Shown here piece after piece: positions 18,982 to 27,691 of a stretch of DNA of 64,000 nt. The notes below the pieces were generated by a model. That model did not search any database, had not been told where the DNA came from, and was given only the letters and a program-made list of their open reading frames with translations. The position numbers and the translations under genes were made by a program. Where the stretch lies: positions 2,418,001 through 2,482,000 of the forward strand of contig NZ_OY781099.1 in assembly GCF_963676325.1 (NCBI RefSeq). The letters are read 5' to 3'. The stretch's first letter is position 1, and every line of letters begins with the position of its first letter. Source of the stretch: an uncultured Bacteroides sp. GTDB taxonomy: Bacteria > Bacteroidota > Bacteroidia > Bacteroidales > Bacteroidaceae.

Positions 18982-21900
18982 TTATTTACCGGCATTCTCA
19001 ATATAATTGCATAGCAACTTTTTAGCTACACTGGCCGATGATTCTTTTGAAGTCAGATTCCCGCAAATATCCAGTGTGGAAAAGACAACCTTACCTTTAC
19101 CACAAGGAATAACACCTACAGCCGTTCCCAGTTTAAGCGGATAACAATGATATGCTCCGGCAACCAGCTCCTCACCTTCCACTTCAAGGCCATAACTTTC
19201 GGAACCATTCTTCACCACTGCCTGATATGGCCAATTCATACTATCATTGGTTGGCAGACCGCTGAATAATGGATGCTGTTTTACGAAATGAACACCTCCA
19301 AGCCAGGCTGTGCCCACCTGAAACTTACCGGAATAGGTTACTTTGGTATTTTTAGTAATCAGGTCCATCCATGTATCTGCATTATCAACCAGAATAAGCG
19401 TTGTTCCTTCTTTTGCCACCCGGTCTATTAGCTTTTGCGGATCAGCAGCATTCGTTTCCGGTGCCGACCATTGCAAACGGCATAAGCCAGCTATATTTTT
19501 AACCTGAACAAGATCAATACTCAGATTAAATGGTTTTCCTTTTGTGAAATTTACCAACACCTTATCACGTCCGCCACTGTTTTTCGTTATATCTATAATA
19601 GTAGCACCATTTATTGTTAGTTGGCTAGCCCCACTTGTCTGCAATTCAAGGTAATACGCACCACTCACGGCAGGAATAATTTGTGTTTCCCAGCGGGCAT
19701 TATACCTTTCCGTACTTGTTACAGAAGGATCAGGGGTAGCCCCCATTGCTACATTGAAATTAATATCCCGGTCTGTCCGCTGTGATATCTTGTCCTGAAA
19801 TTTATTGTCTCTGTAAAATGATACAGTTACACCCTGTTTTCCATCAACAGTAAGAAGCTGATCTGTTGGTACAACACTTAGGTTACCTCCCATTGGTGGT
19901 CGGGATACTACAATCCAGTCAAGATGTTTGGCATTATCAGAGTAGTCCGTTACTGAAAGTTTTTTATCATTATTCAGAAAGTTCTTCAGAACACCGTTGT
20001 GTTCCCATACAGCTCCGTTACCACCAAGCTTAGTTGAACGCCAGTCAACCGCCAGAAACTGATCGCTTCCTGAAGCTTTATTATTACCAGCATTATCAGA
20101 AAGAACTATATCTATGCGATGCATTCCAGCGATTGCAGAAGTTGGAATCTCAATACCCTCAGCTATAAGTTGTCCGTAAACATCGCCTCCGGCAATTGTT
20201 GTTTCAACTTCCTTACTAAAAATAGCTTTACCTTCAGGGTCTTTCACGGAAATTGAAAGTTTGTGAGCTCCTTTAAGATTCTTCTCGTTGATGATATAAA
20301 AATCAGTAACCACTTTATCATTCAGTTCAACTATCTGCTTACGTACTTTCACGGCAACATAAAGCGGCTGGTTGTACCGTGCAATAAGCGCAGTATCGCC
20401 TTTCAAGTTCCGGAAACAATCCACAACCCCTGAATGGTTCTCAATAGTCTGCGCTTCCCATCCATTAATGGCATAACCATCCGTATAGTTATCCAGGCGA
20501 ATAGTCTCAATCTTACGTCCCTGATGTTCGATGGAAATATTTCCCATTGCCACGGTAAATGCATCAACAGTTGGAAATGCGGGATGAAGATTTTTTCGGG
20601 TAAGGAAATTATCAAAAGTCTTGTACCAATCCAAATACATAGCACCATCCCAACCCATATTAGGTGAAGCCTCAAGTGCGCTCTTTATCTTCTCCAATCG
20701 TGGAGGAGTAGATATAGCTCCCTCTTCTCCCCAGAAAACAATGTCCTTTTTATTTGCCGTATAGTTGTAATAATCAGTAGGACTCTTATAAAAGCTTTGG
20801 TTCCACGCCTGAGGACCACCTGCATGATGGAAATCATACCAACCTTTCCAGTAAACCGTTGTATCATTAGGGCGAAGATGAATACGTGCCTGTTCATTTT
20901 CTTCCGCTCTGCACCATGCAGAAGTGCGGGTAATGGTACGTGTCGGGTCCAGTTTATGAGCTTCCAGCATATCACTGATATTCAGTTTCAATATATCCTC
21001 ACTTACCGGTCCGGCTTCATTGATCATGTTAAACATTACCAGACTTGGGTGACTACGATCACGCTTCACCATCCGCATCACTTTCTCGTGCATCAGGGTA
21101 TGCCCAAACGGATTATCGGGATTCTGCCCACTGCGGTAGTTACCCGGTTCCTCATAATAAAGCAATCCCAGTTCGTCCGCTTTCTCCAGCACAACAGGAG
21201 CACCAATACATCTGTGGAAATTCAGCATATTCAGTCCCATTGCCTTAGCAATACGTATCTGTTTCTCGGCCAATTCTTCTGTTGGATAAATGCCATTTAT
21301 AGGCCAGAATCCCCAGCTGATGGCAGTACGCAGTACAATCCGCTTTCCATTGAGACGAAACATAGCATCCGAACCTTGTCCCACTGGTTCAAACCAACGG
21401 AACCCGAATACTTTATTATCCTCATCTATGGCATTCTTTCCATCAGTTATAGAAACCTTGCAAACATACAGATTTGGATTCTCTGTATCCCATAACTTTG
21501 CATCAGATGCAGATATCTTAGCAGAGACAAGATTCTCTCCCGGTTTCAATTTCACATTCTTTATTTCCTGACGTGCAATTTCAGTATCGGGATTTTTCTT
21601 ATCAACTACCCGGACTATAATATTCCGGACAACTGCTTTTGCAGTGCTGTTTACAACAGTTATTTTCGGATTAACCTCCGTAATAGCAGGAGTATTCTGA
21701 ACATAAATATCGTCCACATAAACCGGAGCACACGAAACCAATTTCACACGTCCGGTAATTCCACCAAAAGCATGACTTCCCGGCACTTTATATTTTCCCC
21801 AGTTAACTACATCGCCATCCCTCCAATCATAATTTCCACCCGGATCAGTAACACGCAATGCCAATTGCACTGTCTCTCCGGGTTTAGCATAATTAGTAAT

Positions 21901-22353
21901 ATCAACCTCGAAAGGAGTATTTCCTGTTAAATCATAACCAGCAAGTTTCTGGTTAATGTAAACCTCCGAACGATAACGTGCCGCTTCAAAACGGAGCAAC
22001 AATTTACTACCCTTAGCAACATTAGGAATGGCGACAGTACGAAACCACCAGCTCACCCCCTGAATATCCCCTTCCGGTCCCGGTTTAACCTGTAGATATT
22101 CTTCCACCGTACCAGGAACACTTACCTCTTTGGCTCCTTGAAGTGAGTTCCATCCACCAGTTGGTAAAGCAGCCGGTATTGATTTAATATTTTCTGAAGG
22201 AAGAAATAATTGATCATTTTTCCACGAAGCATTCTTGTCATACCAAAGTTTCCAACCCTTTCCCGACAAGTCCGTTTCAATTCTGTTTTGAGAATGTAAC
22301 AGGAAGACTGGTGCACAACACAACAGTAATAATAGTTTCAGCGATTTTTGCAT
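18982..22353 (-). CDS. Secreted glycoside hydrolase family 2 protein with PA14-like domain
   Basis: The 1,123-residue protein has a signal peptide (about 1-21), a jelly-roll sugar-binding domain (about 60-205), an immunoglobulin-like domain (about 210-320) and a TIM barrel. The probable acid/base is Glu446 in MFNMINEAG and the nucleophile lies at Glu543/Glu544 in FWGEEGA. The C-terminal half adds beta domains, a PA14-like carbohydrate-binding domain at about 838-966 (YNARWETQIIPAVSG, then INGATIID), and a final Rossmann-like region. GH2 covers beta-galactosidases, beta-mannosidases and beta-glucuronidases; the specificity is not clear. No SusC/SusD genes flank it, so it is not in a typical polysaccharide locus. 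Confidence 0.88.
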   Translation of the reverse strand: MQKSLKLLLLLCCAPVFLLHSQNRIETDLSGKGWKLWYDKNASWKNDQLFLPSENIKSIPAALPTGGWNSLQGAKEVSVPGTVEEYLQVKPGPEGDIQGVSWWFRTVAIPNVAKGSKLLLRFEAARYRSEVYINQKLAGYDLTGNTPFEVDITNYAKPGETVQLALRVTDPGGNYDWRDGDVVNWGKYKVPGSHAFGGITGRVKLVSCAPVYVDDIYVQNTPAITEVNPKITVVNSTAKAVVRNIIVRVVDKKNPDTEIARQEIKNVKLKPGENLVSAKISASDAKLWDTENPNLYVCKVSITDGKNAIDEDNKVFGFRWFEPVGQGSDAMFRLNGKRIVLRTAISWGFWPINGIYPTEELAEKQIRIAKAMGLNMLNFHRCIGAPVVLEKADELGLLYYEEPGNYRSGQNPDNPFGHTLMHEKVMRMVKRDRSHPSLVMFNMINEAGPVSEDILKLNISDMLEAHKLDPTRTITRTSAWCRAEENEQARIHLRPNDTTVYWKGWYDFHHAGGPQAWNQSFYKSPTDYYNYTANKKDIVFWGEEGAISTPPRLEKIKSALEASPNMGWDGAMYLDWYKTFDNFLTRKNLHPAFPTVDAFTVAMGNISIEHQGRKIETIRLDNYTDGYAINGWEAQTIENHSGVVDCFRNLKGDTALIARYNQPLYVAVKVRKQIVELNDKVVTDFYIINEKNLKGAHKLSISVKDPEGKAIFSKEVETTIAGGDVYGQLIAEGIEIPTSAIAGMHRIDIVLSDNAGNNKASGSDQFLAVDWRSTKLGGNGAVWEHNGVLKNFLNNDKKLSVTDYSDNAKHLDWIVVSRPPMGGNLSVVPTDQLLTVDGKQGVTVSFYRDNKFQDKISQRTDRDINFNVAMGATPDPSVTSTERYNARWETQIIPAVSGAYYLELQTSGASQLTINGATIIDITKNSGGRDKVLVNFTKGKPFNLSIDLVQVKNIAGLCRLQWSAPETNAADPQKLIDRVAKEGTTLILVDNADTWMDLITKNTKVTYSGKFQVGTAWLGGVHFVKQHPLFSGLPTNDSMNWPYQAVVKNGSESYGLEVEGEELVAGAYHCYPLKLGTAVGVIPCGKGKVVFSTLDICGNLTSKESSASVAKKLLCNYIENAGK

Positions 22354-22564
22354 AGTATTATTGCATATATATTTATAGTTTTAGATTAAAATCTATGCAA
22401 TATTAGTCTTTTTAAAACATTTTGATGTGTACTTTTTATTGTAAAAAGGGGATTATTTGTGTAAGCCTTGTATTAAATGTATAAGATAGAGGAGATTCTG
22501 GAATAAATCGAATTGTTAGTAACCTGTTACTTCTCCCAAAAAGAAGAAAAACAGTAACAATAGG

Positions 22565-22628
22565 AATAAATCCTGCATATTTGTAATCGTAATGACCATT
22601 ACGGTAATGGCCATTACGATTACTAACA
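22565..22628. repeat. Palindromic dispersed repeat, copy 1
   Basis: The 64-bp unit shares nearly all its bases with 27619-27683. An A/T-rich left part is followed by a nested palindrome at 22583-22623: two 20-nt arms around one G, with one mismatch. The right arm contains the perfect palindrome GTAATGGCCATTAC and the left arm a one-mismatch version of it. The copy lies downstream of the HxlR gene. Confidence 0.85.
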
Positions 22629-22656
22629 TAATGCTTTCATATAAAACAAAAGATTT

Positions 22657-22860
22657 ATGAGGTTCTATAATCGTAAAAAAGAGTTAGCTACAACTACTTA
22701 GAATTCGAAAAAACTCATTATCGTCTTCTGATTTAATACTCGCCCTCCGTCTTTTTCGTAAAGGCGGTCGCTTAAAGGATAAGATTTTCAAGTAAATGTT
22801 AAAAGCACGAACAAATAACCCTCGCAGAACAAAAGATGCAAAAAAACGTCTGTTTGTGGC
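22657..22860 (+). pseudogene. Possible decayed N-terminus of an AAA ATPase gene
   Basis: An ATG at 22657 opens a 14-codon frame (MRFYNRKKELA...) that ends in TAG at 22699-22701. The start closely recalls the MKFYNREKEL opening of the archaeal-type/DUF234 ATPases common in Bacteroidales. The next codons in a shifted frame keep a basic, partly open character to about 22790, but no P-loop is recognisable. I see it as a short relic at best. The match rests on about ten residues. Confidence 0.25.
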
Positions 22861-22871
22861 TATGAAAAGCT

Positions 22872-23285
22872 TTAATCATTATTTTCTAATTCCTCAATCG
22901 ATTTCTTTATAAATTCAACCTTATCTTTTTTTACCTCTATCAACATTGTTTTTATATCTTCCGGAATAGGAAAATATTTTTCAGACCACAAATCAATTTC
23001 AATCAGTATGGGAAGTAGGTCAATCCCCCTTGGGGTTAACTTATATAATCCTTTTGCTTTGCTTTCCGGATCTTCTGATTTTTCAATAATCTTGTTTTCT
23101 TCCAACGTCTGCAATCTAGTGGCTAAAATATTGGTAGCTATTCCTTCCGATGATTTTAAAAAATCGCTATATCTGCACTTTTTGGCAAACATCAAATCTC
23201 TGATAATCAGCAGTGACCACTTATCTCCCCAAATATCTAGAGAACAACTAATAGGACAATCTGATCTTTTTTTAATCTTTTTCAT
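22872..23285 (-). CDS. HxlR family regulator with two N-terminal cysteines
   Basis: The 137-residue winged-helix protein has the HxlR core DIWGDKWSLLIIRDLMFAKKCRYSDFLKS and the wing region. It contains Cys10 and Cys14 (SDCPISC) just before the first helix, the place where YodB/HypR-type HxlR sensors carry the redox Cys. It is divergent from an operon of enone/quinone-type oxidoreductases, with two matching operator palindromes between them (23302-23350). I infer a repressor that responds to electrophiles, quinones or disulfide stress. Confidence 0.88.
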   Translation of the reverse strand: MKKIKKRSDCPISCSLDIWGDKWSLLIIRDLMFAKKCRYSDFLKSSEGIATNILATRLQTLEENKIIEKSEDPESKAKGLYKLTPRGIDLLPILIEIDLWSEKYFPIPEDIKTMLIEVKKDKVEFIKKSIEELENND

Positions 23286-23301
23286 AAAAACATTCTTAAT
23301 T

Positions 23302-23350
23302 ACTTGCTATTTGCAAGTTCTTCATTATCTTTGCACTTGCAATTTGCAAG
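23302..23350 (+). promoter_or_regulatory. Promoter of the oxidoreductase operon with two HxlR operators
   Basis: A full promoter is visible: TTG at 23304-23306, a 19-bp spacer and TATCTTTGC at 23326-23334. The palindrome ACTTGC-N5-GCAAGT (23302-23318) covers the -33 element. CTTGC-N5-GCAAG (23336-23350) covers the expected transcription start. Their centres are 33 bp apart, about three helical turns, so two repressor dimers could bind the same face of the DNA. The same sites may autoregulate the divergent HxlR gene. Confidence 0.85.
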
Positions 23351-23396
23351 CAAAGGTACTAAATTATATCTATAACCACAAGAAAGGGAAGAAAAA

Positions 23397-24587
23397 ATGA
23401 ACAAGGTATTTGAACCAATTAATTTGGCAGGAATAATATTTCCAAACAGAATTATCAGATCGGCAACCTATGAAGGAATGAGTGATGAGAGAGGTAACCC
23501 TACACCACAATTGCTTAAAAAGTACGAAGCATTAGCAAAAGGAGGTGTAGGTGGAATTATAACCGGCTTTATTGGAGTAAATAAGCAAGGAAAGAGTACA
23601 GGCTATAATATGTCTATGATAAATGAAGCCGAACATATTGATGCTTACAAGTGTTTAACGACAAAAATGCATGAGTTGGGAACTCCTATTATAGCACAAC
23701 TTAATCATTGTGGTGGTCAGACAAAAGAGAAAGCGACTGGTATGCCGGTTATTGCACCTTCAAAAATAGCAGACTATAAGGCTAAAGAAATGACTAAAGC
23801 TGATATCTTAGAAGTAATAGAAGCGTTTGTTCAGGGAATAAAGAATGCAAAAGAGGCAGGTTTTGATGGTGTGCAAATTCATGTAGCACATGGATATTTA
23901 CTTTCAGAATTTGTATCGCCCAGAATGAACAAAAGAACAGATGAATGGGGAGGAAATACTGAAAATAGATTTAGAATTATTAAAACAATAGTTGAAAAAG
24001 CCAGAAAGGAAGTGGGCAATTATCCAATGATTGTAAAAATGAATGGTTATGAAACATTGAAAAATGGACTTACAATTGAAGAATCTGTAAAGATAGCCAA
24101 ACTATTAGAGCAGGCAGGATGCGATGGAATTGAAGTTTCTAATGGAACGGTAAAAGCCGGACTGGCAACAATGCGAGGACAGGTACCATGGGAACTTATG
24201 GTGGCACAAAATAAAAAGTTGAATAAAATGCCCAAATTTGTAAAAGGAATTATCGGTGCTGTTGCAGAAAATACATTTCCTCAACCCCAACCCAAAAACC
24301 TATATAATTTGGATGCTGCAATGTCAATCAAGAATGCAGTAAATATTCCGGTGATTGTTGTAGGCGGTATTACGAACTTAGAGGAAATAGAAGACATTAT
24401 TGATAATGACAAATGTGATATGGTTTCCATGTCAAGGCCATTTATACTCGAATCGGATTTAGTTAATAAGTTCAAAGCCGGGAAGCAGACACACGCAAAG
24501 TGTATTCAATGTAATTTCTGCATTATCGGCTCGGAAAGTGGACCTCTCAGGTGTTATTATGGAAAAGTTCCGGCAAGCCTGTCTTAG
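23397..24587 (+). CDS. NADH:flavin oxidoreductase, Old Yellow Enzyme/dienoyl-reductase type
   Basis: The 396-residue protein is an FMN TIM barrel: LAGIIFPNRIIRSATYEGM at the N-terminus, IIAQLNHCGG in the centre and GVQIHVAHGYLLSEFVSP with the substrate-binding His pair. The C-terminus has Cys369, Cys372, Cys375 and Cys386, resembling the 4Fe-4S cluster motif of 2,4-dienoyl-CoA reductase, although the following NAD(P)H domain of that enzyme is absent. It heads the HxlR-linked operon. Probable role: reduction of alpha,beta-unsaturated carbonyls or quinones. Confidence 0.9.
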   Translation: MNKVFEPINLAGIIFPNRIIRSATYEGMSDERGNPTPQLLKKYEALAKGGVGGIITGFIGVNKQGKSTGYNMSMINEAEHIDAYKCLTTKMHELGTPIIAQLNHCGGQTKEKATGMPVIAPSKIADYKAKEMTKADILEVIEAFVQGIKNAKEAGFDGVQIHVAHGYLLSEFVSPRMNKRTDEWGGNTENRFRIIKTIVEKARKEVGNYPMIVKMNGYETLKNGLTIEESVKIAKLLEQAGCDGIEVSNGTVKAGLATMRGQVPWELMVAQNKKLNKMPKFVKGIIGAVAENTFPQPQPKNLYNLDAAMSIKNAVNIPVIVVGGITNLEEIEDIIDNDKCDMVSMSRPFILESDLVNKFKAGKQTHAKCIQCNFCIIGSESGPLRCYYGKVPASLS

Positions 24588-24635
24588 CACTTACCGGATA
24601 ATTATTTTTTAAATCTTCATCTAAAATAGAAAAAA

Positions 24636-25391
24636 ATGGAATTAAAAGGAAAAACAGTGCTAATTACAGGTGGCACAGCTGGTATAGGACTGGAAGCAAC
24701 AAAGCAATTTCTAGCAAACGGTGCAAAAGTTATAATAACTGGAAGGAATCAGGACAAACTGGATGCTGCAAAAAAAATGTATCCTGCTGTTGTAGCAATA
24801 AAGAGTGATGCAGCAAATGAAAGTGATGCACAATCATTGTTTAATAAAATAAAGGAATTGGGAGGAATTGATATTCTCTATAATAACGCCGGTGTGGTGA
24901 GTCCTCCGCTAAATCTAGGTGTTGCAAATAATAAACATATTGAAGGTGCTACATACGAAATAAATGTCAATTACCTCGGTGTTATCCGATTGAATAATCT
25001 TTTTATGGAGATGCTGAAGGCTAGAAAAGAAGGGGCAATCATCAATACTACTTCTATTTTGAGTTTAGTTCCTTCGGTGATTGAACCTACCTATTCGGCC
25101 TCCAAAGTAGCATTGCATTTTTATACTGAAACACTCAGAAAACATTTACAGATTTTAAAGAGTAACGTAAAAGTATTTGAATTACTACCTCCTGTAGTTG
25201 CCACCGAGATGACTGCTGATAGAGAAAACAAGAAAATAAGCCCGGAGAATTTGGTAAAAGAATTAATTTTGGGACTAAAGAAAGATAAATATATCATTCG
25301 GGTAGGCGATTCAAAATTACTTTATTTCATCAACCGACTTTCCCCAAAAATTGCTTTTGGCTTAGTCAATCAAAATAGAACTAAAATTTAA
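24636..25391 (+). CDS. Short-chain dehydrogenase/reductase
   Basis: The 251-residue Rossmann protein has the classical cofactor loop TGGTAGIG (11-18), NNAG (83-86), Ser140 and the catalytic pair Tyr153 and Lys157 (YSASK). The closest named type is the DltE-like group. It is the second gene of the operon, 48 nt after the flavin oxidoreductase and 6 nt before the zinc-type reductase. The substrate is probably a carbonyl compound. Confidence 0.92.
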   Translation: MELKGKTVLITGGTAGIGLEATKQFLANGAKVIITGRNQDKLDAAKKMYPAVVAIKSDAANESDAQSLFNKIKELGGIDILYNNAGVVSPPLNLGVANNKHIEGATYEINVNYLGVIRLNNLFMEMLKARKEGAIINTTSILSLVPSVIEPTYSASKVALHFYTETLRKHLQILKSNVKVFELLPPVVATEMTADRENKKISPENLVKELILGLKKDKYIIRVGDSKLLYFINRLSPKIAFGLVNQNRTKI

Positions 25392-25397
25392 TCTCAC

Positions 25398-26399
25398 ATG
25401 AAAGCATTTATAATTAATCAGTACAGCAAACAAAGTGGTTTAGAATTAGCCACGGTGCCAGAACCAATAGTAGAAAAAAATGATGTATTGGTTCAGGTAT
25501 ATGCCGCAGGTGTTAATCTGTTGGATTCAAAAATAAAATCAGGAGAGTTCAAACTTATTTTACCTTACAAGACTCCGTTTATAATTGGACACGATGTGGC
25601 AGGAGTTGTAGTTAAGATCGGCGATGAAGTACAAAATTTCAAAGTCGGCGATGAAGTCTATGCACGGCCATCTGACTATAGAATTGGAACTTTCGCCGAA
25701 TTCATTTCGATAAACGAAAAAGATGTGGCAATTAAACCACAAAAACTTTCAATGGAAGAAGCCGCTTCGATACCTTTGGTAGGCTTAACTGCCTGGCAAG
25801 CATTAATCGAAAAAGCAAATATTCAGAAAGGTCAGAAAGTTTTTATTCAAGCAGGCTCAGGTGGTGTTGGTACATTTGCCATTCAACTGGCAAAATATTT
25901 GGGTGCTACCGTGGCCACCACAACCAGTGCTGCCAATTTTGATTTGGTAAAGAGCCTTGGTGCTGATATTGTTATTGATTATAAAAAAGATGATTTTGAA
26001 ACAATACTTAAAAATTACGATGTTGTTTTGAATAGTCAGGATACAAAGACCTTGGAAAAGTCACTAAAAATATTAAAACCTGGAGGAAAAATTATATCCA
26101 TTTCCGGACCACCCGATCCTGATTTTGCCAAAGGAATCGGATTAAGTTGGATAATGAAATTGATTCTGTCACTTTTGAGCTATAAAGTTCGAAATAAGGC
26201 AAAGCAGCATCGCGTCAGCTATTCTTTTCTTTTCATGAGAGCAAACGGAAATCAATTAAGCCAGATTACTTCACTTATTGATTCCGGAATTATACGTCCG
26301 GTTATGGACAAAGTATTTCCATTCGAAGCTACGAATGAGGCTTTGGCTTATGTGGAAACAGGACGAGCAAAGGGAAAGGTAGTCGTCAAGCTAAAATAA
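25398..26399 (+). CDS. NADP-dependent quinone oxidoreductase-like (zinc-type alcohol dehydrogenase superfamily)
   Basis: The 333-residue medium-chain reductase has a GroES-like N-terminal domain with GHDVAGVVVKIGDEV and a Rossmann domain with the cofactor motif AGSGGVGTFAIQLAK. The structural zinc Cys residues are missing, as in zeta-crystallin/QorA-like NADPH:quinone reductases and alkenal reductases. The position between an SDR and two Old Yellow Enzyme genes, under an HxlR promoter, fits detoxification of quinones or enones. Confidence 0.9.
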   Translation: MKAFIINQYSKQSGLELATVPEPIVEKNDVLVQVYAAGVNLLDSKIKSGEFKLILPYKTPFIIGHDVAGVVVKIGDEVQNFKVGDEVYARPSDYRIGTFAEFISINEKDVAIKPQKLSMEEAASIPLVGLTAWQALIEKANIQKGQKVFIQAGSGGVGTFAIQLAKYLGATVATTTSAANFDLVKSLGADIVIDYKKDDFETILKNYDVVLNSQDTKTLEKSLKILKPGGKIISISGPPDPDFAKGIGLSWIMKLILSLLSYKVRNKAKQHRVSYSFLFMRANGNQLSQITSLIDSGIIRPVMDKVFPFEATNEALAYVETGRAKGKVVVKLK

Positions 26400-26464
26400 T
26401 CTTATCAAAACAGCATAAGATAAATAATCAGTACCTATTTTGTTAATAAAATAATTAAGACACA

Positions 26465-27576
26465 ATGAATAAAGAAATATTATTTGAATCCTTTGATTTA
26501 AAAGGATTACAGTTGAGAAATCGGATTGTTATGGCTCCTATGACCCGTAGCCGTTCAGATAACCCTGGTAATGTAGCAACCGAATTAACAGCTCTATATT
26601 ATAAGCAACGGAGTTCAGCAGGTTTAATCATCACAGAAGGAACTTATGTTAGCCGTGATGCTGTTGGAGCTATTAATGTACCAGCCATTTATACGGACGA
26701 ACAAGTTGAAGGCTGGAAATTGGTCACCAATGCAGTTCATCAGCAAGGTGGAAAAATTTTCGCCCAGTTATGGCACGTCGGTAGATTGTCTCACCCCGAC
26801 TTACTTAACGGAGAACTCCCATTGGCACCTTCTGCTCTAAACCCAATGGCTCAGGTATTCACCCTTGAAGGTTTTAAAGATACAGTGAAAGCTCGCAAGA
26901 TGACGTTAGAAGATATTCAAAAGACGATAAGCGACTTTAAGAACGCTGCCATAAATGCAATGAAAGCCGGATTCGATGGAGTCGAATTGCATGCAGCCAA
27001 TGGTTATCTGTTGCACCAGTTTTTTAACCTATATTCAAATACACGTCAGGATCAGTACGGCGGTTCAATAGAAAACCGAGCCCGTATATTATTCGACATA
27101 CTAGATGAGCTGCAAACCATAATGGATATTAAGCAGGTTGGGGTACGGTTAAATCCTTCACTACATGGTATACAAGGAATGATGTTAGATGAAGAAAGTA
27201 TTGCTGTACATAACTATATTGTTGATAAATTGAATGACTACGACCTGGCTTATTTGCATTTGACAGAGCCTTTCACCGATATCTCCGGGAATCCTTTGGC
27301 CATTCAAGAGGTTGCTAAACATTTCCGCCCATATATAAAGGCACGCTGATCATTAACCGTGGGTTTAACAAGGAAACAGCCAATCAGGTGCTGAATGACG
27401 GTGACGCCGATCTGGTAGCTTTTGGTGCTCCTTATATAGCCAATCCGGACTTGGTGGAACGTTTTAAAGTTGATGCTCCGCTCAATCAACCGGATTCATC
27501 TACTTTCTACACTCCGGGTGAAAAAGGATATACCGATTATCCAAGCTTGCCCGACAAGTCTGTTTCAATCCTATAA
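26465..27576 (+). pseudogene. NemA-like Old Yellow Enzyme, interrupted by a frameshift
   Basis: The first frame (26465-27349) encodes most of an alkene reductase: LRNRIVMAPMTRSRSDNPG, FAQLWHVGRLSHPD and GVELHAANGYLLHQFF. It stops at TGA 27347-27349. The next frame continues the family sequence without loss (GTLIINRGFNKETANQVLN..., then DLVAFGAPYIANPDLVERF). One missing A in the run at 27337-27339 explains the break, and restoring it gives about 370 residues, close to the 365 of E. coli NemA. It is the last gene of the HxlR-linked operon. Whether the loss is real or a read error cannot be told here. Confidence 0.9.
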
Positions 27577-27618
27577 TGCATCTATTTATTACCTCTATTA
27601 TTTATGTTATTATATAAA

Positions 27619-27683
27619 AATAAATCCTGTATATTTTGTAATCGTAATGACCATTACGGTAATAGCCATTACGATTACTAACA
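27619..27683. repeat. Palindromic dispersed repeat, copy 2
   Basis: This 65-bp unit is nearly identical to 22565-22628, in the same orientation and with one extra T and two substitutions. It has the same nested palindrome. It lies between the convergent Old Yellow Enzyme and DUF1593 genes, where it could also act as a terminator, although there is no clean T-run. The two copies enclose the HxlR gene and its oxidoreductase operon. Confidence 0.85.
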
Positions 27684-27691
27684 GAAATCCA

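Larger units (their letters stand above)
22354..22871. other. 518-bp intergenic region upstream of the GH2 gene
   Basis: This gap contains the first copy of the 65-bp palindromic repeat (22565-22628) and a possible relic of an ATPase gene (22657 onwards). Its left end should carry the GH2 promoter, for which I could not assign a full consensus. Confidence 0.6.

Noticed and set aside
20797..21495. 232-codon open frame on the plus strand
   Set aside because: It is fully inside the GH2 gene on the other strand, which has clear domains and catalytic residues; the frame shows no protein-family pattern.
18982..22353. Polysaccharide utilisation locus
   Set aside because: No SusC/SusD-like genes, sigma/anti-sigma pair or hybrid two-component sensor lie near the GH2, DUF1593 or GH39 genes.
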